Positions 37,472 to 45,490 of a DNA stretch of 64,000 bases are shown here, in pieces. The notes beneath the pieces were generated by a model that saw only the letters and a program-made list of their open reading frames with translations, searched no databases and was not told where the DNA came from. Source of the stretch: Rubrivivax sp. (GTDB lineage: Bacteria; Pseudomonadota; Gammaproteobacteria; Burkholderiales; Burkholderiaceae_C); assembly GCA_027485165.1 (NCBI GenBank), contig JAIXRN010000014.1, positions 46,953 through 110,952 of the forward strand, read 5' to 3'. Position 1 is the stretch's first letter. The number at the start of each line of letters is the position of its first letter. Made by a program: the position numbers and the translations under genes.

Positions 37472-39937
37472 TCAGCCCAGCAGTTTCTGCCGCTGCTGTC
37501 GGTTCGCATCGTCGACGCTGGCCAGCAGGGCCTTGAAGCGGGGCAGGTTGTGCAGGCTGTGCAGCGCCGGGTCCTGGGCCAGCCACCAGGCGCGCCGCCA
37601 GCCCAGGCGCACCGCGTCGTCCAGCGCCGCCAGTGCAGCTTCGGGCTGGCCGCGCAGGGCCGCGATGCGGGCGCGGTGGTAGCCGGCGGCATGCCAGACG
37701 TTGCCTTGCTTCACATAACGGTCGACGTAGGCGGCCGCCTGGTCGATGAAGGGGTCGGCCTTCTGGCGCTGGCCCGCCGCGTTGTACACGGTGGCCACGT
37801 CCAGCAGGATGTGCCGGCCCAGGAAGCACAGCCAGTTGTTGAACAGCGGTATCGGGTCGGCCTGCACCAGGCCGATCACGGCTTCCACGGCCTTCAGCGC
37901 CTCTGCGGTCTGGCCCAGCAGCAGGCGCAGCAAGGCCGCTTCGATGACGGCGTCGCGCGCCTGGGCGGCGCCTGTGGGCGCCAGGCGTAAGGCCTGCTCC
38001 AGCGCCGCGCGGTCCCCGCCCTGCACGAAGCGGTAGGCCGCCGTGACGCGCACCGACCCCGGCGTGGCGCTGAAGGCCTCGGCCTGGGCGAAGGCCTTTT
38101 GCGCCTCGTCGGTCTGGCCCAGGTCCAGGTGAAGCCAGGCCAGCTGGTGCCAGAGCTGATCGCGCTTGCCGTCGATGAGTAAGGCCTTGCGATAGCCCCC
38201 CACCGCGTCGGCCAGGCGGCCGCGGGCAAAACCCAGGATGCCCAGGCCCCAGGGGCCGTTGGGATGCTCAGGTGCCAGGGCGATGGCGCGCTGGTAGGCG
38301 CCCTCGGCCGCGTCGTACTGCCCGGCATGGACGGCGGCCAGGCCGGCACGGTGCTGGATCTGCGCCGCCAGTGGGCTGAGCTGGGCCGCTTTGCTGAACA
38401 AGGGCTGGGCGCGCGCCGGCCAGCCGTCGTCGCTTTCGTTGATGCCCGACCAGTGCAGCAAAGTGGCGTCGCTGGGGGCTTTGTCCAGGGCCTGGCCCAG
38501 CCAGCGACGGGCTTCCTCATGCTGGCTCAATTGGGTCTTCAGATGGCCCTGCAGGCCCAGGGCCAGGGGCAGGTCCGGGTCCAGCTGCAGGGCGCGGTCG
38601 ATCAGGGGCTGGGCGCGCGCGTCCATGGTGCGGAAGGCCAGTCCGTTGCCGTAGTGGAATTCGGCAATCCAGGTGGCGGCCTGGCCCACATAGGCCGGGG
38701 CGAAACCGGGGTCGACGTCGATGGCGCGCTGGAAGTAGGCACGCGCCTTCAGGATGCCATCCATCAGGCCAGCACGCTGGTAGTGCAGGCCCAGCAGATA
38801 GAGCTCGTACGCATCGGCCACAGGCGCGGGTATCGAGCTGGCCGGCAGCGGCGCCACGCCCAGGGCCCGCAAGGCGGCATTGGCGGCATCGAAAGCCAGG
38901 CTACCGAATGCCGCAGCAGGCGATTCCAGCGCCTGCTGCCACAGCACCCGGCTGTCTGCCGCGCGGTACAGGCTGAGCTTGAGCTGCAGGCCCTGCTGCC
39001 ACCGCCGCAGCTCGCCCCACAGCACGTGCGTCACGGCCAGCTGCTGCGCCTGCGGTGCCAGGGCCTGGGCACTGCGGAACTGGAACGACGTGGACCGCGC
39101 CGTCACACGGATTTCCTGGTGCCGCGACAACGCGCCGATCACGCTTTCGGCCAGGCTGTCGGCCAGCGGCTGTTCCAGATTTTTGGGCGACGCGTCACCA
39201 AAAGGCAGCACGGCCAGCGTGATGTCGGCAGCCGGCATCGGCGCTGTTCGCTGCCAGGCCCACCAGCTGCCTGATCCGAGCAAGGCTGCCGCGGCCGCGG
39301 AGCCACCCAGCAGCAGGCGCCGCGAACGGGCGGGTGGCGCGGGTGGAGCGGCTGGGGCGGGTGGAACGAATGGGGCTGCCGCGGCAGGTGCAGCGGCAAG
39401 GGGCGATGCGGCAGCCGCGGCGTCCAGGGTGGCTGCAGCGGGCGGCTCAGCCGGCGCCGGGCCACGATCCGTCGCGCGCCGCTTGGGCACTTGTTCAGGC
39501 TGCAGCGGCGTTGCAGTTGCCCCTGCAGATGGGGTGGAGGTGGGGGTGGGGGTGGCAGCCGTTGGCGCTGCGCTGACCCTTGCCACCAGCCGGTAGCCTT
39601 TGCGCGGCACGGTGACGATGTAGCGCGGCTGGCTCGCGTCGTCGCCGAGCACACTGCGCAGCTGAGAGATCGTCTGGTAGACCGAGCTCGGCGTCACCAC
39701 CACGTCACCCCAGACCTCGTCGAGCAGCTGTTCCAGGGTCACCAGCTGCTGCGGCCGGCGCGCCAGGGCCATCAGCAGGCGCATCTTGCGCGGCTCCAGC
39801 TTCTGCACCTGGTCACCGCGGCGCAGCTCGTCCAGCACCGGGTCGGCCTGCCATTCACCAATCTGCAGGGGCTGCGCGGCGGCAGCGGCCAAAGCGTTGA
39901 CGCCAGCGCCTGGCTTCAAGGGCTCGGCTTCATTCAT
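37472..39937 (-). CDS. Membrane-anchored winged-helix regulator with TPR repeats (CadC/ToxR-like)
   Basis: An 821-residue protein. Residues about 23-120 are an OmpR-type winged-helix DNA-binding domain (EPRKMRLLMALARRPQQLVT, then YIVTVPRKGYRLVA). A long Ala/Pro/Thr linker leads to one membrane helix (about 204-228). Outside the membrane comes a TolB/FlgO-like domain (LAVLPFGDAS) and then many TPR repeats to the C-terminus. This is the plan of CadC/ToxR one-component regulators, which bind DNA from the membrane. The start is taken as ATG 39937; a TTG at 39976 is in frame. It is divergent from the low-GC PEP-CTERM gene and a likely candidate to control it. Confidence 0.87.
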   Translation of the reverse strand: MNEAEPLKPGAGVNALAAAAAQPLQIGEWQADPVLDELRRGDQVQKLEPRKMRLLMALARRPQQLVTLEQLLDEVWGDVVVTPSSVYQTISQLRSVLGDDASQPRYIVTVPRKGYRLVARVSAAPTAATPTPTSTPSAGATATPLQPEQVPKRRATDRGPAPAEPPAAATLDAAAAASPLAAAPAAAAPFVPPAPAAPPAPPARSRRLLLGGSAAAAALLGSGSWWAWQRTAPMPAADITLAVLPFGDASPKNLEQPLADSLAESVIGALSRHQEIRVTARSTSFQFRSAQALAPQAQQLAVTHVLWGELRRWQQGLQLKLSLYRAADSRVLWQQALESPAAAFGSLAFDAANAALRALGVAPLPASSIPAPVADAYELYLLGLHYQRAGLMDGILKARAYFQRAIDVDPGFAPAYVGQAATWIAEFHYGNGLAFRTMDARAQPLIDRALQLDPDLPLALGLQGHLKTQLSQHEEARRWLGQALDKAPSDATLLHWSGINESDDGWPARAQPLFSKAAQLSPLAAQIQHRAGLAAVHAGQYDAAEGAYQRAIALAPEHPNGPWGLGILGFARGRLADAVGGYRKALLIDGKRDQLWHQLAWLHLDLGQTDEAQKAFAQAEAFSATPGSVRVTAAYRFVQGGDRAALEQALRLAPTGAAQARDAVIEAALLRLLLGQTAEALKAVEAVIGLVQADPIPLFNNWLCFLGRHILLDVATVYNAAGQRQKADPFIDQAAAYVDRYVKQGNVWHAAGYHRARIAALRGQPEAALAALDDAVRLGWRRAWWLAQDPALHSLHNLPRFKALLASVDDANRQQRQKLLG

Positions 39938-39954
39938 TCGAGCCGCCCGTAAAC

Positions 39955-40096
39955 CATTGATTTCATTGAAAAACAAAACCTTCAGAGAAGCGCAAGATTT
40001 CCTTCAGGACTTGCCCGGCGCAGCAGACCACCATGCCACGACTACAACTCAAGCCCAGGGAGGCCCCATGGATAGCCGCTACGCACACCCCCATTC
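39955..40096. repeat. Duplicated upstream region, copy 1
   Basis: About 140 bp beginning CATTGA and containing GAAAAACAAAACCTTCAGAG, then GAGGCCCCATGGATAGCCGC, nearly matches 41264-41404. The central 35-40 bases are less conserved. It sits just upstream of the winged-helix regulator start. Both copies lie between leftward regulator sequence and a rightward PEP-CTERM gene, which suggests a duplicated divergent control region. Confidence 0.75.
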
Positions 40097-40462
40097 TGCG
40101 CACCACACTCGCTCTGCGGCAGACAGCCGCTGAGATTGTGTGATCACGCAGCGGGTCCAAGATGCTCGTTCCCCCGCAGTTTGACGGGGCCCCTGCATCG
40201 GTTTTGTACCCAGTCCTGATGAAAGACGCCCTGCACATGGCCTGTTTCAAGCACTAGGCTCCGGACGACGCCAAAGCCTAATTCGTCGTTCGAGCTGGCA
40301 CACCAGCGTCAGCGGCGCAAGCCTGGGGCGGACAGGGGAGTTTGGAGCGCTGGGCTTCGGCCATGTTGATTTTGCCCCACGACGAGGGGTGAACCTGTCA
40401 GCAATGTACCGGTGTGCCCGATGTCGATCATGATTAAACAGTTCAATAGTCAAGAAACCAGT
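40097..40462. other. Intergenic region before low-GC PEP-CTERM gene
   Basis: About 365 nt with no convincing gene. Base composition falls toward the right end. A small palindrome, CCCC/GGGG (40375-40378 and 40386-40389), lies about 75 nt before the coding start. Any promoter of the downstream gene should be here, but no hexamer pair or sigma-54 box was convincing. Confidence 0.4.
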
Positions 40463-41137
40463 ATGAAATTCACCTTAAAAAACCTTGCGATTGCTTTTTT
40501 GCTGACGGGGTCTGCGCTAGCGCATGCGACGATTACTTTGGTCCGAACGAGTGATCCAGGCTACTACAACAACAGCATCGGAACCGTGCTGAACGGAACA
40601 AACGGCGGAGAAACCGGGCCATTTCCAGTTTTTGACGACGCACCCAGAACATTTCCCACTGCTCCCGATCTGAGCGCTGCCGAACCGGCGCTCGGCAATT
40701 GGCTGTCGGCTCCCACCGCATTGAACGCCAATTGGAGCTTTCGCCCTTCAATCCCCAACGCATGGACGCCTGGCGAGGAAGCGGCGGTCATGTACCGATT
40801 TGACACGCTGGGCGCAACCAATGTGGTGGCGCGCTTTGGCGTCGATAACGGCATATTCGTATGGCTGGATGGAAATTACCTGTTCGGCGCCCGGGGGCCA
40901 GGCGGGGTGAACCCGGGTGAGTATGTGATTCCCCTGGGAAACCTGGCTGCCGGCACCTACTTCCTGCAGATCTTGCTGGAAGACCATGGCGCGTTCAATG
41001 GGTACGATGTCTTGATCACTGCGGATACGTTCGTCCCGGGAGTCCCTGAGCCAGCGAGTTTGTTGTTACTCGCTGCAGGCATCGCTGCAGTGGCACTTCA
41101 GACGCGAAGGAAAGCCGGCGGGTTCCGCCAGGGCTGA
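40463..41137 (+). CDS. PEP-CTERM sorting-domain protein, low GC
   Basis: A 224-residue exported protein with a signal peptide (MKFTLKNLAIAFLLTGSALA, about residues 1-22) and a C-terminal tripartite sorting signal: VPEPAS, a hydrophobic helix and RRK. The middle resembles the beta-rich, ligand-binding-like domains of surface proteins (AVMYRFDTLGATN, FVWLDGNYLFGARG), but no function is known. Base use is clearly AT-richer than the neighbours (19 of 60 bases are G/C in 40441-40500), suggesting acquisition. ATG 40463 is chosen over earlier in-frame ATGs because it opens the signal peptide. Confidence 0.85.
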   Translation: MKFTLKNLAIAFLLTGSALAHATITLVRTSDPGYYNNSIGTVLNGTNGGETGPFPVFDDAPRTFPTAPDLSAAEPALGNWLSAPTALNANWSFRPSIPNAWTPGEEAAVMYRFDTLGATNVVARFGVDNGIFVWLDGNYLFGARGPGGVNPGEYVIPLGNLAAGTYFLQILLEDHGAFNGYDVLITADTFVPGVPEPASLLLLAAGIAAVALQTRRKAGGFRQG

Positions 41138-41164
41138 TGATGAAATGGATACTGTGCTGTTAAG

Positions 41165-41266
41165 CGTCAGTTGAAGAGCCACCCAGGTCGGTCGCCTCGT
41201 CGGTCGCCCTGGGTGTATCGCGCCGGCCTGCTCGTCGCCCATCTGCAGGGGCCGCGCGTCAGGCAT
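41165..41266 (-). pseudogene. Remnant of winged-helix regulator N-terminus
   Basis: The leftward frame from ATG 41266 reads MPDARPLQMGDEQAG. It resembles the start of the intact regulator at 39937 leftward (AQPLQIGEWQAD), and the nucleotides share ATCTGCAGGGG and flanking bases. The rest of the gene is missing. Together with repeat copy 2 it looks like the leftover of a duplicated regulator gene. The resemblance is short, so confidence is limited. Confidence 0.45.
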
Positions 41267-41404
41267 TGAATCCGAAAAACAAAATCTTCAGAGAAGCACA
41301 AGGCTTCCTTCAAAACTTGCTGGGAGTGGTCGCCCACGATGCAGCACCCACAACTTGACGCCCGGGAGGCCCCATGGATAGCCGCAACGCACACCCCTTC
41401 ATTC
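41264..41404. repeat. Duplicated upstream region, copy 2
   Basis: Near-identical partner of 39955-40096: CATTGA, GAAAAACAAAATCTTCAGAG and GAGGCCCCATGGATAGCCGC appear in the same order and spacing. It abuts the truncated PEP-CTERM gene that starts at 41433. The two copies flank the low-GC PEP-CTERM gene as direct repeats. Confidence 0.75.
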
Positions 41405-41432
41405 AAAGCAACACACAAGCCCTGGTGCAAAC

Positions 41433-42011
41433 GTGCCCTTGGCGTGCCGCGCCCTGGCCCTCCTGACCTCGCTGTGCGCCACCGCCAACGCCCAGGCGGC
41501 CCTGCAGACCTACAGCAATGAGGCCAGTTTCCTGGCCGCTGCAGGACCCGTCAGAACTGAGAACTTCAACGCCTTCACTGGCGACGTCACGCCCACTGGG
41601 GGCCAGCTTCCGACGCTCACCGACTTCACCGTGCAGGGCCGCTGGGTCATCGACGCCCCTGCGACCCAGCTGACGACGGACGGCAGCACCAACCTGTTCA
41701 TGGACGTCAGTTTCGGCGGCTTCACCGCGCTGCAGTTCGCGCAGCCCCTCCTGGCCTGGGGCGCCTGGTTCAGCCGTGTCCCGGACAACATCAACGTGTC
41801 CGCCGACGCCCTGGCAGGCCCCGGCTCGTTCCAGCCGGTGGGCAGCGTGCAGCCTTCAGGCAGCGGGCTGCAATTCATCGGCTTCACAGCAGACCAGCCC
41901 TTCAACCGAATCGTCTTCACGGGCTCGTTGAGCAACGCACGCACGTTCGCTATCGACAACCTCAGCTACGCCGCCAGCCTCGCCCCGGCCGTGCCAGAGC
42001 CTGGCAGCTAG
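41433..42011 (+). CDS. PEP-CTERM-type exported protein truncated at the PEP motif
   Basis: A 192-residue exported protein. The signal-like segment ACRALALLTSLCATANAQA leads into TYSNEASFLAAAGPVRTENF, a common opening of PEP-CTERM surface proteins. The frame stops immediately after AVPEPGS (TAG 42009-42011), so the membrane helix and basic tail of the sorting signal are missing. Without them exosortase could not process the protein and it would be freely secreted. GTG 41433 is the only usable start and lacks a good ribosome site. Treat as a possibly degraded gene. Confidence 0.65.
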   Translation: MPLACRALALLTSLCATANAQAALQTYSNEASFLAAAGPVRTENFNAFTGDVTPTGGQLPTLTDFTVQGRWVIDAPATQLTTDGSTNLFMDVSFGGFTALQFAQPLLAWGAWFSRVPDNINVSADALAGPGSFQPVGSVQPSGSGLQFIGFTADQPFNRIVFTGSLSNARTFAIDNLSYAASLAPAVPEPGS

Positions 42012-42099
42012 GCCGATTCGCTTGGTCTGCGCCGCGGCCTGTTGGTATTGGCAGCCCCTGGCTGACACCTGGTTCGCTTGCCCTGTCGCTCCGTCGCGC

Positions 42100-42131
42100 A
42101 GGCGCGCAGGCGCGAAGGCGCGAAGGCGCGA
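42100..42131. repeat. 8-bp tandem repeat (four units)
   Basis: AGGCGCGC followed by AGGCGCGA three times, 42100-42131, between the truncated PEP-CTERM gene and the antitoxin gene. Exact short tandem units of this kind can expand or contract by slippage. It may affect spacing in the promoter of the toxin-antitoxin pair, which starts 41 nt downstream. Confidence 0.7.
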
Positions 42132-42171
42132 AGACGGGGCAGCCGTAACGCAAACGCAATACACTCCGGGC

Positions 42172-42444
42172 ATGAAGTCCGCCGTTATCCCCCAGATCCG
42201 CGTCGAACCGGAGTTGCGCGCCGCACTCGAGTCCGCTCTCAGGCCGGGCGAGACCCTGACCGACTTCGTTGAGGCCACCGTGCGGAGCGCCATCGCGTTC
42301 AGGCGCGTCCAGACCGAATTCCATGCTCGGGCGCAGGCCGCGTCCGAGGACTACCACCGCACAGGCGCGTCGGTGCCCGTTGACGACGTCGTTCAACGGC
42401 TGCAAGCCAAACTGGACGCGAAGCGCAAGAAGCTGGGGCGATGA
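42172..42444 (+). CDS. Antitoxin-like protein (YlcI/YnfO-type ribbon-helix-helix)
   Basis: A 90-residue protein starting MKSAVIPQIRVEPELRAALE, with GETLTDFVEATVRSAIAFRR. This is the ribbon-helix-helix pattern of antitoxins paired with RelE/ParE toxins. The charged C-terminus (KLDAKRKKLGR) may wrap the toxin. Its stop overlaps the toxin start by 4 nt (ATGA). A TACACT sequence at 42160-42165 could be a -10 box, giving a nearly leaderless message; this is weak. Confidence 0.78.
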   Translation: MKSAVIPQIRVEPELRAALESALRPGETLTDFVEATVRSAIAFRRVQTEFHARAQAASEDYHRTGASVPVDDVVQRLQAKLDAKRKKLGR

Positions 42445-42755
42445 GCTTCGTTGTCGAACTGTCGCCAGCAGCCGTGGCTGATCTGGAGCGACTCTTCGAC
42501 TTCTTGCTCGACCTGGCTGAGACGACCGAGGACCTGGACCGCGCCCAGGCCGCGATCGACGCGGTCAAGGCCACGACACTGCACCGGCTGGCCATCACGC
42601 CCTTCAGCTGTCGCAAAGCGGCGCAGAACCCCGCCCAGCGGGAATTGATCATTCCGTTCGGCGGTACGGGGTATGTCGCACTGTTCGAGATCGTGAGCCT
42701 GTCGAAGGTCGTGGTGCTCGCCGTCCGCCACCAGCGGGAAGAGGACTATCACTGA
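42441..42755 (+). CDS. RelE/ParE-family toxin
   Basis: A 104-residue toxin-fold protein. Family marks are the N-terminal VELSPAAVADLERLFDFL, the central KAAQNPAQRELIIPFGGTGY and the C-terminal VVVLAVRHQREEDYH. It would inhibit gyrase (ParE) or cleave ribosome-bound mRNA (RelE); sequence alone does not decide. Both halves of the pair are intact. It is convergent with the malonate operon, 35 nt away. Confidence 0.83.
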   Translation: MSFVVELSPAAVADLERLFDFLLDLAETTEDLDRAQAAIDAVKATTLHRLAITPFSCRKAAQNPAQRELIIPFGGTGYVALFEIVSLSKVVVLAVRHQREEDYH

Positions 42756-42790
42756 CCTGGGGCATGGGCCCCGCCCGAGGTCGCCTGCCG

Positions 42791-44362
42791 CTACGCCGCG
42801 AACAGCCCCTTGTGCAGTTCCCGCAGCAGGTTCTTCTGCACCTTGCCCATGGTGTTGCGCGGCAGTTCATTCACCACGAACACACGCTTGGGCACCTTGA
42901 AGGCGGCGATCTGGGCCTTCAGCAGCGCCGTGATGGCGGCTGCGTCTGGCGCAGCGCCGGGCTTGGGCACGACGGCGGCCACCACGGCTTCGCCGAAGTC
43001 GGGGTGGGGCACGCCCACCACGGCCGATTCGGCCACGCCGGGCAGTTCGTTGATGAAGCCTTCGATTTCGGCCGGGTAGACGTTGTAGCCGCCGGTGATG
43101 ATCAGGTCCTTGCTGCGGCCGACGATGGTCACAAAACCGTCGGCGTCGACTCGGCCCACGTCGCCGGTCTTGAACCAGAGGTCGGTTGTGAATTCGTCTG
43201 CCGTCTTCTCGGGCATTCTCCAGTAGCCCTTGAAGACGTTCGGGCCCTTGACTTCTATGCCACCGATATCGCCCGGCTGCTGGCCTTCGCCGTGTGCCAG
43301 CGGCCTGCCCTTGTCGTCGCGCACGCGCAGCTGCACGCCGGGCAGCGGCAGGCCCACGGTGCCGCCGCGGCGTGCGCTCTGGGGCCGATAGGGGTTGCTG
43401 GTCAGCATGACGGTTTCGCTCATGCCGTAACGTTCCAGGATGGTGTGGCCCGTACGGCTGCGGAAGTCGTTGAAGGTCTCGATCAAGAGTGGCGCCGAGC
43501 CGCTGACGAACAGACGCATGTTCCGGCACGCTTCGCGCGTGAAGCCTGCTTCGGCCAGCAGGCGCACGTAGAGCGTGGGCACGCCCATGAAGACCGTGGC
43601 TTCAGGCAGGCGCTGCACCGCGGCGCGCGCGTCGAAGCGGCTGAACCACAGCATGCGCGCACCGGCCAGCAGCGCGCAGTGGCTGGCCACGAACAGGCCG
43701 TGCACATGGAAGATGGGCAAGGCGTGGATCAGCACGTCTTGCTTGCCCGCAGCGGCGGCCTCTGTCCAGCCCCAGTGGTCCACCAGCACCTGGGCGTTGC
43801 TCAGCAGGTTGGCGTGCGTGAGCATCGCGCCCTTGCTGCGCCCGGTGGTGCCGCTGGTGTACAGGATGGCGGCCAGGTCGTCGGCGCTGCGCGTGGCCGG
43901 GGTGTGCCGGTCGATGTGGAAGGCGGCGCGGTCCAGCAGGGTGCCGCTGCGGTCGTCGTTCAGCGTGAAGACGTGCGCCGTGCCGGCCAGGAAGGCGGTC
44001 TTGCTGACCCAGCCGAAGTTCTGCCCCGAGCACACCACCACGGCCGGTTCGGCGTTGCTGATGAAGTAGCCGATCTCGGCCGCCTGGTAGGCCGTGTTCA
44101 GCGGCAGGAACACGTGGCCGGCGCGCAGCACGGCCAGGTAGAGCATCAGCGCTTCGACGCTTTTTTCGGTCTGCACGGCGATGCGCGAAGCCGGCGGCAG
44201 GCCCAGCGAATCGATCAGGTTGGCCAGCATGGCTGTGCCGCGGTCGATGTCGCGCCAGGTGTAGAACAGCGGCGCAGGCGTGTCTGCGGTCTCGATGGCC
44301 ACGCTGTCCAGGTCGGCCGGGAAGGCCGCGCGCAGGGCGGTGAAGAGGTTCTGGTTGCTCAT
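42791..44362 (-). CDS. matB: Malonyl-CoA synthetase
   Basis: A 523-residue ANL-superfamily ligase that forms malonyl-CoA from malonate, CoA and ATP. The P-loop YTSGTTGRSKGAM lies at residues 168-180, GYNVYPAEIE precedes the C-terminal domain, and the catalytic lysine is K507 (NTMGKVQK). The match with malonyl-CoA decarboxylase in the same operon gives the specificity. ATG 44362 is used; an in-frame ATG at 44386 adds eight residues with no homology. It is the last gene of the leftward operon. Confidence 0.9.
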   Translation of the reverse strand: MSNQNLFTALRAAFPADLDSVAIETADTPAPLFYTWRDIDRGTAMLANLIDSLGLPPASRIAVQTEKSVEALMLYLAVLRAGHVFLPLNTAYQAAEIGYFISNAEPAVVVCSGQNFGWVSKTAFLAGTAHVFTLNDDRSGTLLDRAAFHIDRHTPATRSADDLAAILYTSGTTGRSKGAMLTHANLLSNAQVLVDHWGWTEAAAAGKQDVLIHALPIFHVHGLFVASHCALLAGARMLWFSRFDARAAVQRLPEATVFMGVPTLYVRLLAEAGFTREACRNMRLFVSGSAPLLIETFNDFRSRTGHTILERYGMSETVMLTSNPYRPQSARRGGTVGLPLPGVQLRVRDDKGRPLAHGEGQQPGDIGGIEVKGPNVFKGYWRMPEKTADEFTTDLWFKTGDVGRVDADGFVTIVGRSKDLIITGGYNVYPAEIEGFINELPGVAESAVVGVPHPDFGEAVVAAVVPKPGAAPDAAAITALLKAQIAAFKVPKRVFVVNELPRNTMGKVQKNLLRELHKGLFAA

Positions 44363-44410
44363 GGCGTTGGATCGGATGTTCTTCAAGCGGCCGCCGCGGA
44401 ACCGGCTTCG

Positions 44411-44460
44411 CCGGGCCGCTGGCGGCGCCCCCCTCCCAGGGGGGAGCGCCGTCAGGCGCT
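44411..44460. repeat. GC-rich palindromic interspersed-type repeat
   Basis: GGCGC (44424-44428) plus CCCCC (44429-44433) pair with GGGGG and GCGCC (to 44450) around TCCCA, with one bulged A. Flanking CCGGCTTCGCCGGGCCGC and GTCAGGCGCTCGGGG complete a motif I recall as widespread between genes in Burkholderiales. It lies between the Bug gene stop and matB and may form a strong RNA hairpin that lowers matB expression or stabilises upstream mRNA. Confidence 0.6.
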
Positions 44461-44467
44461 CGGGGGG

Positions 44468-45448
44468 TTAGTCCAGTTTCGCGCCAGACGATTTCACGAC
44501 TTCGGCCCAGCGCTTGACTTCACTGCTGACGAAGCGGCCGAAGGCTTCGCCCCACAGGTCAGGCGTCTCGGTGCCCAGGCCAGTCCAGCTGGCGCGAAGC
44601 TCAGGGCCGTTCAGGGCTTTCTTCATTTCGCTGTCCATCTGCGCCACGATCTCGCGCGGCGTGTTCTTGGGCGCCCAGATGCCGTACCAGGTGGCCACCT
44701 TGTAGCTGGGCACGCCGCTTTCGGCGGCGGTGGGCAGGTCGGGGAAGCCCGGGGCGCGCTTGTCGCCGGCCACGGCCACGCCATGCAGGCGCCCGCCTTT
44801 GATGTGGCTGGCGCTGCTGCCCAGGCCGTCGAACATCATGTCCACCTGGCCGGCCAGCAGGTCCTGCAGGGCCGGGCCCGCGCCGCGGTACGGGATGTGG
44901 GTGATGAAGGTCTTGGTCTGCAGCTTGAACAGTTCACCCGCCAGGTGGTGGCTGGTGCCGTTGCCAGCGCTGCCGTAGTTCAGCTTGCCCGGGTTGCTGC
45001 GGATGAAGGCCAGCAGTTCGGGCAGGGTGCGCGCCTTCACCTTGGCCGGGTTGACGACGATCACCTGCGGCACGCTGGACACCAGCCCCACCGGGATGAA
45101 GTCGGTTTCGATGTTGTAGTCCAGCTTCGGGTACATGCTGGGCGCGATGGCATGGTGCACCGCGCCCATGAAGAAGCTGTAGCCGTCGGGTGCGGCCTTG
45201 GCGGCCAGCGTGGCGCCCAGGGTGCCGCCGGCGCCGCCCTTGTTGTCGATGATGAACTGGCGGCCGGTGTTCTTGCTCATCTGCGCGAACAGCGGGCGCG
45301 CGAAGGCGTCGGTGCCGCCGCCGGGCGGGAAGGGCACGATCACGTTCACCGGCTTGCTGGGCCAGCCGGCCTGCGCCCGGGCCAGCGGGGCGCCCAGCGC
45401 GGCAGCAGCGCCGGTGATGAGGATGTGGCGGCGTTGGATCTGGGTCAT
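44468..45448 (-). CDS. Bug/TctC-family periplasmic solute-binding protein
   Basis: A 326-residue receptor of the tripartite tricarboxylate transporter family. The N-terminus MTQIQRRHILITGAAAALG is a twin-arginine-like or Sec signal ending ARAQA. Family motifs IVPFPPGGGTDAFAR and NKGGAGGTLGA follow. The place between matA and matB implies malonate or a related dicarboxylate as ligand. No TctA/TctB membrane genes are adjacent, so it must use components encoded elsewhere or act as a sensor. Confidence 0.9.
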   Translation of the reverse strand: MTQIQRRHILITGAAAALGAPLARAQAGWPSKPVNVIVPFPPGGGTDAFARPLFAQMSKNTGRQFIIDNKGGAGGTLGATLAAKAAPDGYSFFMGAVHHAIAPSMYPKLDYNIETDFIPVGLVSSVPQVIVVNPAKVKARTLPELLAFIRSNPGKLNYGSAGNGTSHHLAGELFKLQTKTFITHIPYRGAGPALQDLLAGQVDMMFDGLGSSASHIKGGRLHGVAVAGDKRAPGFPDLPTAAESGVPSYKVATWYGIWAPKNTPREIVAQMDSEMKKALNGPELRASWTGLGTETPDLWGEAFGRFVSSEVKRWAEVVKSSGAKLD

Positions 45449-45490
45449 GGGGCAGTGGCCTTGTCTCGGTTGTCTTGTGGGCAATGGGGG

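Noticed and set aside
40097..40462. Small leftward reading frames before the low-GC PEP-CTERM gene as genes
   Set aside because: No ribosome site, no conserved motif, and they overlap the duplicated control region; treated as noncoding.
39955..41404. Composite transposon bounded by the 140-bp direct repeats
   Set aside because: No transposase, terminal inverted repeats or target-site duplication is visible; gene-module duplication fits better.
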